64,000 nucleotides of DNA from an uncultured Lachnospiraceae bacterium (GTDB lineage: Bacteria > Bacillota > Clostridia > Lachnospirales > Lachnospiraceae): NCBI GenBank assembly GCA_902788555.1, contig CADAKQ010000015.1:1-64000 (forward strand). Reading direction: 5' to 3'. Position 1 is the first letter of the stretch; every line of letters begins with the position of its first letter. Both the position numbers and the translations under genes were made by a program. Below, piece after piece: positions 62,724 to 64,000 of the stretch. Below the pieces are notes generated by a model. The model saw only the letters and a list, made by a program, of their open reading frames with translations, was not told where the DNA came from and ran no database searches.

Positions 62724-62811
62724 CGGAGACGGCGGGATTCGAACCCGCGTGCCGGTTGCCCGGCTAACTGATTTCGAGTCAGCCCCGTTATGACCACTTC
62801 GATACGTCTCC
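62724..62811 (-). tRNA. tRNA-Ser (anticodon CGA)
   Basis: Acceptor arms GGAGACG / CGTCTCC (62805-62811 and 62725-62731), discriminator G, T-arm GCGGG-TTCGAAT-CCCGC, anticodon loop CTCGAAA within GCTGA / TCAGT giving CGA (reads UCG), and a long variable arm (GCCGGGCAACCGGC), as expected for serine. The D-arm contains AAGTGGTCATAACGG. CCA is not encoded. It sits between the toxin-antitoxin pair and a module-B gene and has its own promoter. Confidence 0.95.
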
Positions 62812-62868
62812 ATAAAGCATATAACAATGTGTATGTCCATGCCACGCACTTAAATACGATGCTAATAT

Positions 62869-62897
62869 AATATATAATATTTCTACATGATTTGCAA
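62869..62897 (-). promoter_or_regulatory. Promoter of tRNA-Ser
   Basis: Minus-strand TTGCAA (62892-62897), 17-bp spacer, TATATT (62869-62874), giving a ~50-nt 5' leader. Confidence 0.5.
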
Positions 62898-62929
62898 GTA
62901 TGTAAATATTTAAAAATTATACAAATTAA

Positions 62930-62955
62930 TGGGGCATATCATAAAATATGCCCCA
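62930..62955 (-). terminator. Terminator of the module-B gene at the right edge
   Basis: Perfect arms TGGGGCATAT / ATATGCCCCA with a 6-nt loop, then TTAATTTGTATAATTTTT on the minus strand, 26 bp after the stop. Confidence 0.85.
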
Positions 62956-62981
62956 CAATTAATGAACAATTTTTTTAATGA

Positions 62982-64000
62982 TTAGTACGCAGCTACGCCA
63001 TTACCCTGAAGATAACATGACCTACCTTCCCAATCTGTAGTCTGAGTATTTGTAAGAAGTGTTCCATCTGCATTAGCATATCCGAAGCCTCCTGCGATTC
63101 CCACAGCTTCTGTTCCATCTGCCCATTTAACAGTATCAGAGAACTGGAACCACTTGCCCATCTCCATGACACCGTAAGGATTAGCATAGTAAAGATTTTT
63201 TCCTTCTTTATCATAGGTAATTACGTCTACATACATATATCCATGTACATCAAAGAAGCAATAATCATTTACATCTTCACCAGCTATTGTCTTCTTTACG
63301 TTTGCAAAATTACTGAACACTTCGTGTCCTTCACTATCAAAGTAAATAATGTGATCCCCATCCGGATGATAAGTTAATCTGTCCTTCATAGCTGTTCCAT
63401 CAGCTTGGAAGAAATAAGTGTAAACACCATCACCAACAAATCCTTCTACAATATTATTATTTGCATCATAACATCTTATTTCTCCGCTTGCATTCTTATA
63501 AAATGCTTTTCCCTCATATTCTGCAAACTTATCACCTGCATTGCTGTCAATTTCTTTCTTTTCTACAGCTTTTTCCTTAGCTTCTACTATAACCTTAAAT
63601 GAACTTGTAACTTCCGTTCCATCATTTGCTTTTACAGTAATAGTTGCAGTTCCTGCTTTTACACCGGTTACTACTCCATTTTCATCTACCGTTGCAACTG
63701 ATGCATCTGAAGAAGTATAATCAAGAATTTTATCTGATGCGCTGCTTGGAATAACTGTTAAAGAAGCATTCGAAGTCTCGCCTTCTGTAAGAGAAATATC
63801 CTCTGCCTTTATTGACTCAATAGGTGGCATCTCAATTATTCTTACAGAATTTAAGTAAACGTAATCTGTCTCTTCAAATGTTGAATCATCGCCTTCAGCC
63901 TCAGCATACTCCTCATGATTATAAAGACGTACATAGAAGTCCTTATCAATAGAACTGTTATTTGCCAAATAACAGTCGATATACTTAGTCTTTTCTAATG
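62982..64000 (-). CDS. Surface protein with Big2 domain and C-terminal module B, 5' end outside window
   Basis: The frame is open to the right edge: residues LEKTKYIDCYLANNSSIDK run up to position 64000, so the TTG at 63968 is not the true start. Visible order: a beta-rich region (DFYVRLYNHEEYAEAEGDD), one Big2 domain (SIKAEDISLTEGETSNASLT, VATVDENGVVTGVKAGTATI), a charged linker, and module B (YTYFFQADGTAMKDRLTYHP, YYANPYGVMEMGKWFQF, QGNGVAAY end). Module B is very close to the copies at 44888 and 60581. A secreted surface protein or enzyme is likely, with its catalytic part outside the window. Confidence 0.85.
   Translation of the reverse strand, partial: LEKTKYIDCYLANNSSIDKDFYVRLYNHEEYAEAEGDDSTFEETDYVYLNSVRIIEMPPIESIKAEDISLTEGETSNASLTVIPSSASDKILDYTSSDASVATVDENGVVTGVKAGTATITVKANDGTEVTSSFKVIVEAKEKAVEKKEIDSNAGDKFAEYEGKAFYKNASGEIRCYDANNNIVEGFVGDGVYTYFFQADGTAMKDRLTYHPDGDHIIYFDSEGHEVFSNFANVKKTIAGEDVNDYCFFDVHGYMYVDVITYDKEGKNLYYANPYGVMEMGKWFQFSDTVKWADGTEAVGIAGGFGYANADGTLLTNTQTTDWEGRSCYLQGNGVAAY

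Overview
The window looks like a low-GC Gram-positive anaerobe of the class Clostridia, most likely a Lachnospiraceae relative of Butyrivibrio, Roseburia or Lachnospira. This rests on the AT-rich sequence, strong GGAGG ribosome sites, secreted proteins with no outer-membrane machinery, a FeoA-FeoA-FeoB iron operon, a GH9 cellulase, DUF4422 and AAA-ATPase_like/PDDEXK_9 genes, and long C-terminal cell-wall-binding-type repeats. No marker gene is present, so genus is inference.

Region 1 (1-18.4 kb, minus strand, visibly the most AT-rich part) is a surface-polysaccharide locus with a phosphocholine (lic) module. A Wzx-type flippase and a LicD phosphocholine transferase share a consensus promoter at 7440-7467. 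A second consensus promoter at 4896-4924 drives a winged-helix/nucleotidyltransferase/choline-kinase fusion, a LicC-type cytidylyltransferase, a BCCT choline-type transporter and a GT2 glycosyltransferase that runs off the left edge. Upstream lie two acyltransferases, two GT-C-like membrane proteins, a Wzy-like polymerase, three GT2 enzymes and a second LicD.

Region 2 (18.4-25.7 kb): an AAA-ATPase/PD-(D/E)XK gene sits between two copies of a 52-bp direct repeat, which look like a duplicated gene junction. Then come a DUF4422 glycosyltransferase, an NAD-dependent epimerase, a two-ORF polytopic membrane protein, a small zinc-ribbon protein and the initiating polyprenyl-phosphate sugar transferase.

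Region 3 (25.8-41 kb): an acyltransferase, a two-headed amidase/glucosaminidase and a secreted transglutaminase-like protein, then a tight operon for an ABC-exported polymer: rmlC, Wzm-like permease, epimerase, Wzt-like ATPase with a cargo-binding tail, methyltransferase, a kinase-like protein with a coiled-coil tail, and RgpF-like rhamnosyltransferase. The methyltransferase plus kinase-like pair resembles a split WbdD chain terminator.

Region 4 (41-49.3 kb): five secreted wall or polysaccharide enzymes (NlpC/P60, CAP, an unknown, a DUF5722-like glycosidase, GH9). They and the transglutaminase end in one of two alternative C-terminal modules: module A (about 100 residues, four conserved Cys) or module B (about 150 residues, choline/cell-wall-binding-like repeats).

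Region 5 (49.5-57.5 kb): plus-strand UDP-sugar pyrophosphorylase and a beta-helix lipoprotein behind an OmpR-type box; then minus-strand NifX-like, heavy-metal-associated and Cys-rich small proteins and feoB-feoA-feoA behind two matching 18-bp operators. A seven-unit tandem hairpin array and a 14-bp tandem repeat fill 56.9-57.45 kb.

Region 6 (57.4-64 kb): a MacB-type ABC transporter, a 5'-truncated module-B protein, a zeta-type toxin with its small partner, tRNA-Ser(CGA), and a second module-B protein cut by the right edge.

The unifying hypothesis is that the locus makes a phosphocholine-decorated surface polymer and that the co-located secreted enzymes are held at the surface by binding it (module B, possibly module A). 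All positions and motifs were read by eye; no database search was run.
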